From the NCBI RefSeq assembly GCF_000282515.1, contig NZ_AKJD01000041.1, positions 1 through 64,000 on the forward strand: a stretch of DNA of 64,000 nt, given 5' to 3'. Shown one piece after another: positions 57,219-64,000 of the stretch. Source of the DNA: Pseudomonas sp. GM80. GTDB taxonomy: Bacteria > Pseudomonadota > Gammaproteobacteria > Pseudomonadales > Pseudomonadaceae. The stretch's first letter is position 1. Each line of letters begins with the position of its first letter. The notes under the pieces were generated by a model that ran no database searches, had not been told where the DNA came from, and saw only the letters and a list, made by a program, of their open reading frames with translations. Made by a program: the position numbers and the translations under genes.

Positions 57219-57836
57219 TTACAGAACGTCCAGCAGCTCGACGTCGAATACCAGAACGCTGTGCGGCGGGATGCTGCCAACGCCTTGAGCGCCGTAAGCC
57301 AGTTCGCTCGGCACGTACAGACGCCATTTGCTGCCGGCATTCATCAGTTGTAGGGCTTCGGTCCAGCCGGCGATCACGCCGCCAACCGGGAATTCTGCTG
57401 GCTGGCCACGCTCGTAGGAGCTGTCGAACACAGTGCCGTCGATCAGCGTGCCGTGGTAGTGCGTACGCACTTGATCTTCACGGGTCGGCTTGGCGCCTTC
57501 GCCCTGAGTCAGCACTTCGAATTGCAGGCCGGAAGCCAGGGTGGTGATGCCGTCACGCTTGGCGTTTTCAGCCAGGAAGGCCAGACCTTCACCAGCAGCG
57601 GCTTCAGCTTTGGCAGCCGCTTCGGCTTGCATGATTTCGCGGATAACCTTGAAGCTGGCGGACATTTCTTCCTGACCCACACGGCTTTCCTTACCGGCGA
57701 AGGCGTCGGTCAGGCCGGCCAGGATCGCGTCCAGGCTAACACCCGGTGGCGGGTTGTCGCGCAGCTGGTCACCCAGCTGACGGCCGATGCCGTAGCTGAC
57801 GCGGGTTTCGTCGGTGGACAGATTTACTTCGGACAT
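57219..57836 (-). CDS. fklB: FKBP-type peptidyl-prolyl isomerase FklB
   Basis: A 205-residue isomerase. The N-terminal helical dimerisation part (VSYGIGRQLGDQLR .. GLTDAFAGKESRV, then an Ala/Glu-rich helix) precedes the FKBP domain from about residue 105 (GLQFEVLTQGEGAKPTREDQ .. FDSSYERGQPAEFPVGGVIAGW). There is no signal peptide, so it is cytoplasmic like E. coli FklB rather than periplasmic FkpA. The start at 57836 is set by the family N-terminus MSEVNLSTDETRVSYG. Confidence 0.93.
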   Translation of the reverse strand: MSEVNLSTDETRVSYGIGRQLGDQLRDNPPPGVSLDAILAGLTDAFAGKESRVGQEEMSASFKVIREIMQAEAAAKAEAAAGEGLAFLAENAKRDGITTLASGLQFEVLTQGEGAKPTREDQVRTHYHGTLIDGTVFDSSYERGQPAEFPVGGVIAGWTEALQLMNAGSKWRLYVPSELAYGAQGVGSIPPHSVLVFDVELLDVL

Positions 57837-57958
57837 GACACTGCTCCGCTGTGCGGACGGCCACAAGACTTGCCGTGCGTGCACAGCGCGTCCCGGCGCG
57901 CCCGGAACCAAAAGGGCGAGCAGACTAGCACAGATGCTCAGGCGATGGCGCGCAAGGC

Positions 57959-58264
57959 CTACAGGGCCGATCGCCAGGCCAGCGGCACTTTCAGGCTTTC
58001 TTCGCCACTGGCGCCCAGGCCACACATTTCATCGTGTACCGAAGTGTGTACGAGGTTGAACGGCAGCACCGGGAAGGCATGCAGCAAATCCCGCGCATGC
58101 TCGACCGAACGCAGTGTCAGCATGTTGCCCTTGAGATCACTCAACGGATACGCCGCTCCGTGCATCCGTGCTTCGAGCAAATATATCCCGCCTTCCATGG
58201 AGATCAGGTTCAGCTCATCGACCTTGCGGGCGATGGCAAACGCATTCAACTCTTGCAGATTCAT
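57959..58264 (-). CDS. DUF6482-like conserved protein
   Basis: A 101-residue soluble protein beginning MNLQELNAFAIARKVDELNL, with a compact beta pattern (LISMEGGIYLLEARMHG, NMLTLRSVEHARDLL). It has the look of the small DUF6482 family of pseudomonads; I am not certain of the number. It is 122 bases upstream of fklB on the same strand. The function is unknown. Confidence 0.75.
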   Translation of the reverse strand: MNLQELNAFAIARKVDELNLISMEGGIYLLEARMHGAAYPLSDLKGNMLTLRSVEHARDLLHAFPVLPFNLVHTSVHDEMCGLGASGEESLKVPLAWRSAL

Positions 58265-58342
58265 GAACGCACCTCACGCAGTGGCGAGCCAGGACCTCTA
58301 CAGGGATATGCCTGCGCACGCCAAAGCACAAGCCACAAACGA

Positions 58343-58376
58343 CACCGCCCGTCTGTTTCGCAACAGACGGGCGGTG
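58343..58376. terminator. strong hairpin downstream of yqhA
   Basis: A 15-pair perfect stem CACCGCCCGTCTGTT/AACAGACGGGCGGTG with loop TCGC. No T-run follows on either strand, so it may be an RNA-stabilising or Rho-linked structure rather than a classical terminator. Confidence 0.6.
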
Positions 58377-58398
58377 GATTGCAGCGATCAGGCAGTGA

Positions 58399-58887
58399 TC
58401 AGTGCTTGGTGACCTTGTCCAGATAACCCATTGCGCAGGCCGAGAGCACGAAGGTCATGTGGATGATCACGTACCACTTCAGGTGCTCGGGATCGACGTT
58501 CTTGGCATCCATGAAGATGCGCAGCAAGTGGATCGATGAAATCGCCACGATCGAGGCCGCCACTTTCATCTTCAGCGACGAAGAGTCCATGGTGCCCAGC
58601 CAGCTGAGCTTTTCCTTGTCTTCATCGATGTCCAGTTGCGAGACGAAGTTCTCGTAGCCGGAGATCATCACCATCACCAGCAAACCACCCACCAGCGCCA
58701 TGTCGATCAGCGACAACAGCACCAGAATCAGATCGGATTCGGCGATCGAGAACACATTGGGGATGACATGGAACACTTCCTGGAAGAATTTCAGCGCCAG
58801 CGCCAGCAACCCGAGGGACAGCCCGAAATAGATCGGCGCCAGCAGCCAGCGCGAGGCGTACATTGCGTTTTCGATAAAGCGTTCCAT
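58399..58887 (-). CDS. YqhA/UPF0114 inner-membrane protein
   Basis: A 162-residue membrane protein with three or four helices ([76 protein letters not shown]). The sequences [20 protein letters not shown] and [11 protein letters not shown] are the TIGR00645/YqhA signature. The function is unknown. It is divergent from the large lipoprotein gene that follows. Confidence 0.88.
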   Translation of the reverse strand: MERFIENAMYASRWLLAPIYFGLSLGLLALALKFFQEVFHVIPNVFSIAESDLILVLLSLIDMALVGGLLVMVMISGYENFVSQLDIDEDKEKLSWLGTMDSSSLKMKVAASIVAISSIHLLRIFMDAKNVDPEHLKWYVIIHMTFVLSACAMGYLDKVTKH

Positions 58888-59049
58888 TGAATCTCACACA
58901 AGAGGGGGCGGAAATGGCGGCGAGTATATCAGCCCCTCGTGACAGCCAGAAACCGTCGGCAAATCCGCCACCTGCGTGTGTATGTGATTTTTTTTCTGCT
59001 AGTGTCCAAAGCATTGACAGCCCAGCGACAGTGGACAGGACGAGTGGAA

Positions 59050-60879
59050 ATGGATGTGCGATTGCCGATAACGACGGCCGGAATCTGCTTGGCCTTGTTG
59101 CTGGGCGCTTGCTCGCCCGGCGATGAGAAACACGCACTGAGCCTGGAAGAAAAGACCGCGCAGTTTGAGCAATCGCTGGACGCCATCGGCGATCCGAAGC
59201 TCAAGGACGCCATCACCGAGCTCGGCGGCTCGCTGCTGTTACTGGAGCGCGCCCAACTCAAACTCGACGACAATCCGCCGCGCACCGAGTACGGCGAAGA
59301 CGCCCTCGCTGTGCTCAAGCACTACCCTGCCCCGCAGGCGCTGGTCGATACCTTCGTCAACGGTCTGTTCGTCCTGCACAAGGACGCCAGCTCGGATTAC
59401 CTCACCGATCTGCAGCCGGTGTTCCCGTTCAACCTGAACATTCCCGGCGGGTTCCTGTTTCCCCACGGGGTGGAATGGCAATCGGTGACGTTGAGCAACA
59501 AACGGGTCATCGCGTATCAGCCGGAATGGTCGGAAACCGACCCCGGCATTCAGCTCAGCCCGTCCAGCTCCAACGTGACCAACCCCGACGACCTGACCGT
59601 GACCTACCCGTTCATCGATGGCCTGAACGTCGACAAGAAAACCCTACCGCAACCGGTCAGCCTGCAAGGCCAGGTCGAGGTCATCGCGCCACGACGCCTG
59701 TACAGCTTCGACCTGACAAAAAAGGATGTCGGCCAGACCCGCACCAACGACAACCTCAGCGTCAAACTGCTGAAGCTGGAAAAGAACTACGCCGAAGTCG
59801 AATTCAGCAACAGCCTGGCACTGGCCCCGGAAGTCGCCGGCGCGCAACTTAATCCAATGATCGTGCAGGCCCGCGACACGACCGGGCAATACCTGATTCG
59901 CGCCGGTTCAATCAACGAGAGCCCGGAGCAGGTGGCGTTCTACGAGAAACAACTGGCGCAATTACAGCAACAGAAAACCTGGAGCGATACGCTGGAAAAA
60001 CAGCTGAGCGACGACCAGCAGACGTTTGAGCAACAACACCCGAAACGCTACAACAAGGTTTACTTCAACGGGCCGATCGAGACGCTGGAGGTCAGCGTAC
60101 TGGATTTCTCCTCCGTCACCGTGACCCGTAAAACCCTGGATCTGCCGATCCGCGCCTTCAACCAGCACACCACCGAAAAAGCCATTCAACCGCTGGATCC
60201 GGCGGTGGTGGTGTACGACGATCAAGCCGCGAGCTGGCTCAAGGGTGCGGCGCTGACCGAGGAGCAACTGAAGGCCGGCATTCGTATCCACCAATCGGTG
60301 GAGGATCCGAGCGCCGCGCGTATCGAGTTCTCTCACCGCCGCACCTTCAATGATGAATTGCTCGGCGACGACTTCAATCCCGGCGAAAGCCCGGTGACGT
60401 TCTTCACCGAAAAACATAACGGCAAGCTCGACGAGCCGATAGAACTGCCGCCCGAGGCTTATCAGGTCGATCCGTTACGCGCGACCATCACTTACGACCT
60501 GAACCTTTTTCCGGAAACCCCGGCGATTGCCGTCGGTTCAATGCCGTTGTTTCTCGCGACGGTGGCCAAGCAAGCCTACGACGCCAAGGCGTTGCCCAAA
60601 GGCCTGGAGATTCGGAACAACATGTTGGTGGTCGATCTGAAGGTGTTTCCGCCCAACGAATGGCGGTTCTTCGTCAAGGATGACAGCGGCCATTACCTCA
60701 AGCAGATTCTTTCGGTCAGCCACGACGCGAGCGCAGAAGGCCCGGCGTTGTTCGGCGTGCATTACTTCTACGGCCGTCCGACTCACGTGGAAACCTATCA
60801 GCGAACCGACCTCGCCACCGTGCAATACGGCTTTGAGGTCAAACTCGATAAGGCGCAGGTGCCTGATACTGCCCCTTGA
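59050..60879 (+). CDS. large lipoprotein of unknown function
   Basis: A 609-residue protein with a clear lipoprotein signal (PITTAGICLALLLGAC, cysteine 21) followed by a predicted soluble periplasmic body. I recognise no family. Visible parts are a helical start rich in Glu/Lys, a beta-rich middle (GQVEVIAPRRLYSFDLTKKD), a coiled-coil-like stretch near residues 300-330 (EKQLAQLQQQKTWSDTLEKQ) and a C-terminal beta region. The ATG at 59050 is chosen because it gives the lipobox. Gene context (yqhA upstream, Lon-type protease downstream) gives no functional hint. Confidence 0.78.
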   Translation: MDVRLPITTAGICLALLLGACSPGDEKHALSLEEKTAQFEQSLDAIGDPKLKDAITELGGSLLLLERAQLKLDDNPPRTEYGEDALAVLKHYPAPQALVDTFVNGLFVLHKDASSDYLTDLQPVFPFNLNIPGGFLFPHGVEWQSVTLSNKRVIAYQPEWSETDPGIQLSPSSSNVTNPDDLTVTYPFIDGLNVDKKTLPQPVSLQGQVEVIAPRRLYSFDLTKKDVGQTRTNDNLSVKLLKLEKNYAEVEFSNSLALAPEVAGAQLNPMIVQARDTTGQYLIRAGSINESPEQVAFYEKQLAQLQQQKTWSDTLEKQLSDDQQTFEQQHPKRYNKVYFNGPIETLEVSVLDFSSVTVTRKTLDLPIRAFNQHTTEKAIQPLDPAVVVYDDQAASWLKGAALTEEQLKAGIRIHQSVEDPSAARIEFSHRRTFNDELLGDDFNPGESPVTFFTEKHNGKLDEPIELPPEAYQVDPLRATITYDLNLFPETPAIAVGSMPLFLATVAKQAYDAKALPKGLEIRNNMLVVDLKVFPPNEWRFFVKDDSGHYLKQILSVSHDASAEGPALFGVHYFYGRPTHVETYQRTDLATVQYGFEVKLDKAQVPDTAP

Positions 60880-60883
60880 AGAG

Positions 60884-60920
60884 CAAGATCAACAGATCGC
60901 AGCCTGCGGCAGCTCCTACA
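60884..60920. repeat. single REP unit
   Basis: One unpaired GATCGCAGCCTGCGGCAGCTCCTACA copy between convergent genes. It carries the GCCTGCGGCAG variant also seen at 7561. Confidence 0.8.
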
Positions 60921-60930
60921 TCGGCAGGTA

Positions 60931-61248
60931 TTAATTGAGGGCGCGGCTGCGGCCTCCGTTGATTTGCCGTAATTGGGCTTGCAGGTGCAGGCTCCAGATC
61001 TGCGGATCGTCGGCCAGTTCGTAGCCGTGCAAAGTCAGGCTTTCAACGATGGTGTCGAGAATCGACTCCGCCGCTACGGGGCCGTGGAACGGGCCTTGGG
61101 CTTTGATCGCGGAAGGTTGTTCGCCGGCCATGCCGGCGGCGAAGAGCAGCGTCCACATGCCGTTATCGCCGGCCAACGGCTTGATGGCGCATTCGATACG
61201 GGTCACCAGACCCAGGCACTGACGGGTGAGACAGAGGTTGCGCGACAT
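60931..61248 (-). CDS. small conserved hypothetical protein
   Basis: A 105-residue soluble protein beginning MSRNLCLTRQCLGLVTRIEC, with no signal peptide and no known motif. Its position between a lipoprotein gene and the Lon-type protease resembles P. aeruginosa PA4575, also hypothetical. Convergent with the lipoprotein gene. The start is the first ATG of the frame. Confidence 0.7.
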   Translation of the reverse strand: MSRNLCLTRQCLGLVTRIECAIKPLAGDNGMWTLLFAAGMAGEQPSAIKAQGPFHGPVAAESILDTIVESLTLHGYELADDPQIWSLHLQAQLRQINGGRSRALN

Positions 61249-61558
61249 GGCGGCGACCCTCGGTGAAGCCGGTATTCAGCCCCCACGGGGGGACTGGCTC
61301 GATCCAGTGATACTGTCGATATCCTTGAGCTGAGAATAGAAGAAAAGTACGTTGCGCAAGCTGGATAGAACCAGAAGGCGCCGAATGGTCATTGTGTGAA
61401 TATTGACGCCAGAGTTGTGGCGAGCTCCCTGCAGATCACCACAAAGCAAATGTAGGAGTGAGCCTGCTCGCGATGGCGGTGTGTCAGGCAACTCATTCGC
61501 CGACTGACACTCCGCTATCGCGAGCAGGCTCACTCCTACAGTTTGACCGCGTTCAGGT
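61249..61558. other. intergenic region with one REP pair
   Basis: About 310 bases between the small hypothetical gene and the end of the Lon-type protease gene. The right part is the REP pair at 61452. The left part (61290-61420) has no convincing gene or promoter on either strand. Confidence 0.6.
61452..61540. repeat. REP pair, GTAGGAGTGAGCCTGCTCGCGAT class
   Basis: Inverted arms GTAGGAGTGAGCCTGCTCGCG and CGCGAGCAGGCTCACTCCTAC around a centre GATGGCGGTGTGTCAG..CTGACACTCCGCTAT that is itself partly palindromic. Same class as 2980 and 51064. Confidence 0.87.
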
Positions 61559-63997
61559 TCAGGCAGGTTTGGCTTCGGCTAATGCCTCTTGGGCCAGCTC
61601 TTTCTCGGCTTCCTTGAGGTCTTCTTCGCTGATCATCTCGGCGATGTCGCGCAAGCGCTCGACCACCCGCGCGTTGATACTGCCTTCCGGGAATTCACCG
61701 TCGGCGTTCGGCTCACCGGCCGGTTCGCCGACCAGCAGGCTCAACGCTTCATCCGCCTGACGCACCGCGTAAACGTGGAACTGCCCGGCACGCACCGCCG
61801 CCAATACCTTCTCATCGAGCATCAGCGTGGCGACGTTGGCCTGCGGAATGATTGCGCCCTGCTCGCCCGTCAGTCCGCGCGCCTCACAGAGACGGAAGAA
61901 GCCTTCGATCTTCTCGTTGACCCCGCCGACCGCTTGCACTTCACCAAACTGGTTGATCGAACCGGTGATCGCGAAGCACTGCTTGAGCGGGGTTTTCGAC
62001 AGCGCCGAAATCAGCGTGCACGCCTCGCCCAGCGACGCACTGTCGCCATCGACGTAACCGTAGGATTGCTCCAGCGCGATGCTCGCGGAAATCGCCAGCG
62101 GGAATTCCTGCGCGTAACGGCTGCCCAGATACCCGGTGAGGATCATCACGCCTTTGGAGTGGATCGGCTGACCAAGGTTGACCTCACGCTCGATGTCGAC
62201 GATGCCACTGCCGCCCGGATACACCGTGGCGGAAATCCGCGCCGGCACACCAAACGCCGAATCACCGACTTCGAGCACGGTCAGCCCGTTGCACTTGCCG
62301 ACTGCCGCACCATCGGTGTCGATGAGGATGATCCCGGCGAGCATGTCGTCGAGAATCCGCGCCGACACACGTCCGGTGCGCGTGGCTTTGGCTTTCAGGG
62401 CGCGTTCAATGTGGCCGGCGTCGGTCATCTCATCGCCGGCCAGATGCCGGATGAAATCCGCTTCGCTGACCAGTTGGAACAGGTCGCCGATACGCGCCGA
62501 CAAACGCCCTTGGTGCTCGGCCAGCCGTGCGCTGTACGTCGCCAGACGCGCCACCGCATCGGCAGTCAGTGGCGCCATGCCTTCTTCCGATGTGCGGGTT
62601 TTCAGCAACTGGGCGAATTGCTCCAGGCTCTCGTCGACCATCGGGATGTCTTCGTCGAAATCAACGAGAACGCGGAACATCTCCTGGAAGTCCGGATCGA
62701 GATCTTGCAGCGTGTAGTACAGCGAGCGCGCACCGATGATGATGACTTTGACCTGCAACGGAATGTGCTGCGGGTTGAGGGTCACGGTGGCGAAACGGCC
62801 CATCTCGCCCAGCGGCGATTCCATTTTCAGCTTGCGCGATTGCAGGGCGCGTTTCAGCGCGTCCCATACGAACGGCTCGCTGAGCATTTTTTCCGCTTCA
62901 AGAATCAGGAAACCGCCGTTGGCGCGGTGCAAGGCACCCGGACGCAACTGGCGATAAGTGGTGTAGAGCGCGCCCTGATCGGTGGTGTATTCGATACGGC
63001 CGAAGAGGTTTTCGTAAGTCGGGTGCGGCTCGAACACCACTGGCGCACCGCCGCTCACCGGATGACCGACCACCAGACTTGGCGCGTATTGCTCTTCCAG
63101 CAGCTTGCGCGCCACGGCGTCGGTCTTGCTGTCGTCAACCAACTGCTCGACCACGGTTTTCAGCAGGTACACCTGCATCGCTTGCAGGTAACCGCACACC
63201 GCAGCGTTCTCGGCGTACTTCTCCGACAGCGGCGACAGCAACGGCTGCAGCGCCAGGGTAATGGTTTCTTCGTTAAGCGCACGCAGCTGATTGTTCGACT
63301 CACGCTTCCATTGCGGCAGGCTGGCGAGTTCTTCGTTCAGACGCTCTTCGAGACCGGAGATGTCTTCGTGGAAACGCTCACGATCAGCTTCCGGCAACTG
63401 GGCGAATTCAGCTTCGTCCAGCGCTTTACCGTCGAGCATCGGCGTGAAGGCGATGTTGCTGCTGTCGCGATAGAGGGCGACGTCTTTTTCCAGGGCCAGA
63501 CGCTCGATGATGTCGAGGGCCTTGTCGTAGCGCTGGTTGAAAGCGCGGTCGATGGCGCTTTTCTTTTGCTGGTAGGACGGATGCTCGAAGACTGCCGGAA
63601 ACGTCGCCAGCAGGTTGTCGATCAAACCGTTGATGTCACCGATGAACGAAGCAGCGGTGCCGGACGGCAACTCCAGCGCGCGGGGTTCGCGCGGCTCATC
63701 GAAATTGTTCACATAGACCCAGTCCGCCGGGGTCTGCAGGCGTTTGCCTTCGGCCTTCAGGTAGCGTTTGACGAACGAGAACCGGCCGGTGCCGGGCTCG
63801 CCCATGACAAAGACGTTGTAACCGGGGCGTGGCATCGCCACACCGAACTGCAAGGCTTCGACCGCGCGTTCCTGGCCGAGCACACCGCGAAAGGGCTCCA
63901 GATCATTGGTGGTAGTGAAGCTGAACTGTTCAGCGGAAAACGGACGGGTCAGCGCTTCGGGCGCAAGACGCAAGCTGGCAGCAACAGGATCAGGCAT
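61559..63997 (-). CDS. Lon-type ATP-dependent protease (AAA family, PA4576-like)
   Basis: An 812-residue protein of the Lon-like family that differs from classical Lon. The N-terminal AAA-related part has GEPGTGRFS at residues 66-74, where the Walker A lysine is replaced by R72. A long helical insert with coiled-coil character spans about 150-330. A second conserved ATPase stretch follows (GALHRANGGFLILEAEKML and the ALQSRKLKME sensor part). The Lon protease domain is at the C-terminus with catalytic Ser653 (YGYVDGDSAS) and Lys696 (GGVNEKIEG), spaced 43 residues as in Lon. The ATG is complete, three bases from the window end. It is probably a cytosolic protease; substrates are unknown. Confidence 0.9.
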   Translation of the reverse strand: MPDPVAASLRLAPEALTRPFSAEQFSFTTTNDLEPFRGVLGQERAVEALQFGVAMPRPGYNVFVMGEPGTGRFSFVKRYLKAEGKRLQTPADWVYVNNFDEPREPRALELPSGTAASFIGDINGLIDNLLATFPAVFEHPSYQQKKSAIDRAFNQRYDKALDIIERLALEKDVALYRDSSNIAFTPMLDGKALDEAEFAQLPEADRERFHEDISGLEERLNEELASLPQWKRESNNQLRALNEETITLALQPLLSPLSEKYAENAAVCGYLQAMQVYLLKTVVEQLVDDSKTDAVARKLLEEQYAPSLVVGHPVSGGAPVVFEPHPTYENLFGRIEYTTDQGALYTTYRQLRPGALHRANGGFLILEAEKMLSEPFVWDALKRALQSRKLKMESPLGEMGRFATVTLNPQHIPLQVKVIIIGARSLYYTLQDLDPDFQEMFRVLVDFDEDIPMVDESLEQFAQLLKTRTSEEGMAPLTADAVARLATYSARLAEHQGRLSARIGDLFQLVSEADFIRHLAGDEMTDAGHIERALKAKATRTGRVSARILDDMLAGIILIDTDGAAVGKCNGLTVLEVGDSAFGVPARISATVYPGGSGIVDIEREVNLGQPIHSKGVMILTGYLGSRYAQEFPLAISASIALEQSYGYVDGDSASLGEACTLISALSKTPLKQCFAITGSINQFGEVQAVGGVNEKIEGFFRLCEARGLTGEQGAIIPQANVATLMLDEKVLAAVRAGQFHVYAVRQADEALSLLVGEPAGEPNADGEFPEGSINARVVERLRDIAEMISEEDLKEAEKELAQEALAEAKPA

Positions 63998-64000
63998 CGG

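Noticed and set aside
58343..58376. REP element at the perfect 15-pair hairpin
   Set aside because: The arms share no sequence with the REP classes in this window, so it is listed as a terminator-like hairpin instead.

Overview
The window is chromosomal DNA of a fluorescent-group Pseudomonas. The evidence is GC-rich coding, the gene order pilA/pilBCD-coaE-yacG ... ndh ... clpB-pgeF-rluD-bamD-pilSR ... ispH-fkpB-lspA-ileS-ribF-murJ-rpsT ... proB-obg-rpmA-rplU-ispB (recalled as close to P. aeruginosa PAO1 PA4525-PA4576), and dense intergenic REP palindromes of the 'GTAGGAGCTGCCGAAGGCTG' and 'GTAGGAGTGAGCCTGCTCGCG' types. I see no insertion sequence, prophage, integrase, CRISPR array or rRNA gene. 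Most of the window is core genome.

Layout. 0.1-7.6 kb: acetyl-CoA synthetase, an MpaB/DUF2236 protein, an RlmI-like methyltransferase, a large AsmA-like DUF748 protein and a small DUF2845 protein, separated by REP pairs. 7.8-13.7 kb: a BON protein, then the type IV pilus core, with pilA divergent from pilB-pilC-pilD, which is coupled to coaE and yacG. 13.7-17.6 kb: small housekeeping and hypothetical genes, an ECF-type permease, DUF1780-MOSC and NADH dehydrogenase II. 17.6-25.7 kb: the accessory island. It holds a 669-residue protein built from two similar halves, an AT-rich control region with a lux-box-like palindrome, a small lipoprotein-like gene, and a 1707-residue RHS protein whose C-terminal tip carries an F-box-like motif. 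25.8-26.4 kb: a minus-strand tRNA operon (Asn, Pro, Lys, Pro). 26.5-32.5 kb: clpB with a sigma-32 promoter, pgeF, rluD and divergent bamD. 32.2-42.9 kb: pilS-pilR, thiO, and the minor pilin/pilY1 operon (fimU-pilV-pilW-pilX-pilY1-pilE) with a divergent fimT-like gene. 42.9-50.5 kb: the ispH-fkpB-lspA-ileS-ribF and murJ set. 50.7-64 kb: rpsT, creA, proB, obg, rpmA, rplU, ispB, yjdM, a Fur-box gene, fklB, yqhA, a large lipoprotein and a Lon-type protease.

How parts work together. The window encodes much of a type IVa pilus: major pilin, extension ATPase, platform protein, prepilin peptidase, minor pilins, the PilY1 tip protein and the PilS-PilR regulators. A GG-N10-GC sigma-54 promoter upstream of pilA fits control by PilR. 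The most interesting region is the island. An RHS shell protein ending in a eukaryote-type F-box motif suggests a toxin or effector aimed at eukaryotic cells (ubiquitin pathway). The palindrome ACCTGTCAGAGTTGACAGGT between the island's divergent genes suggests LuxR-type (quorum-sensing or LuxR-solo) control. Both points are inferred from sequence pattern only and need profile searches and experiments.
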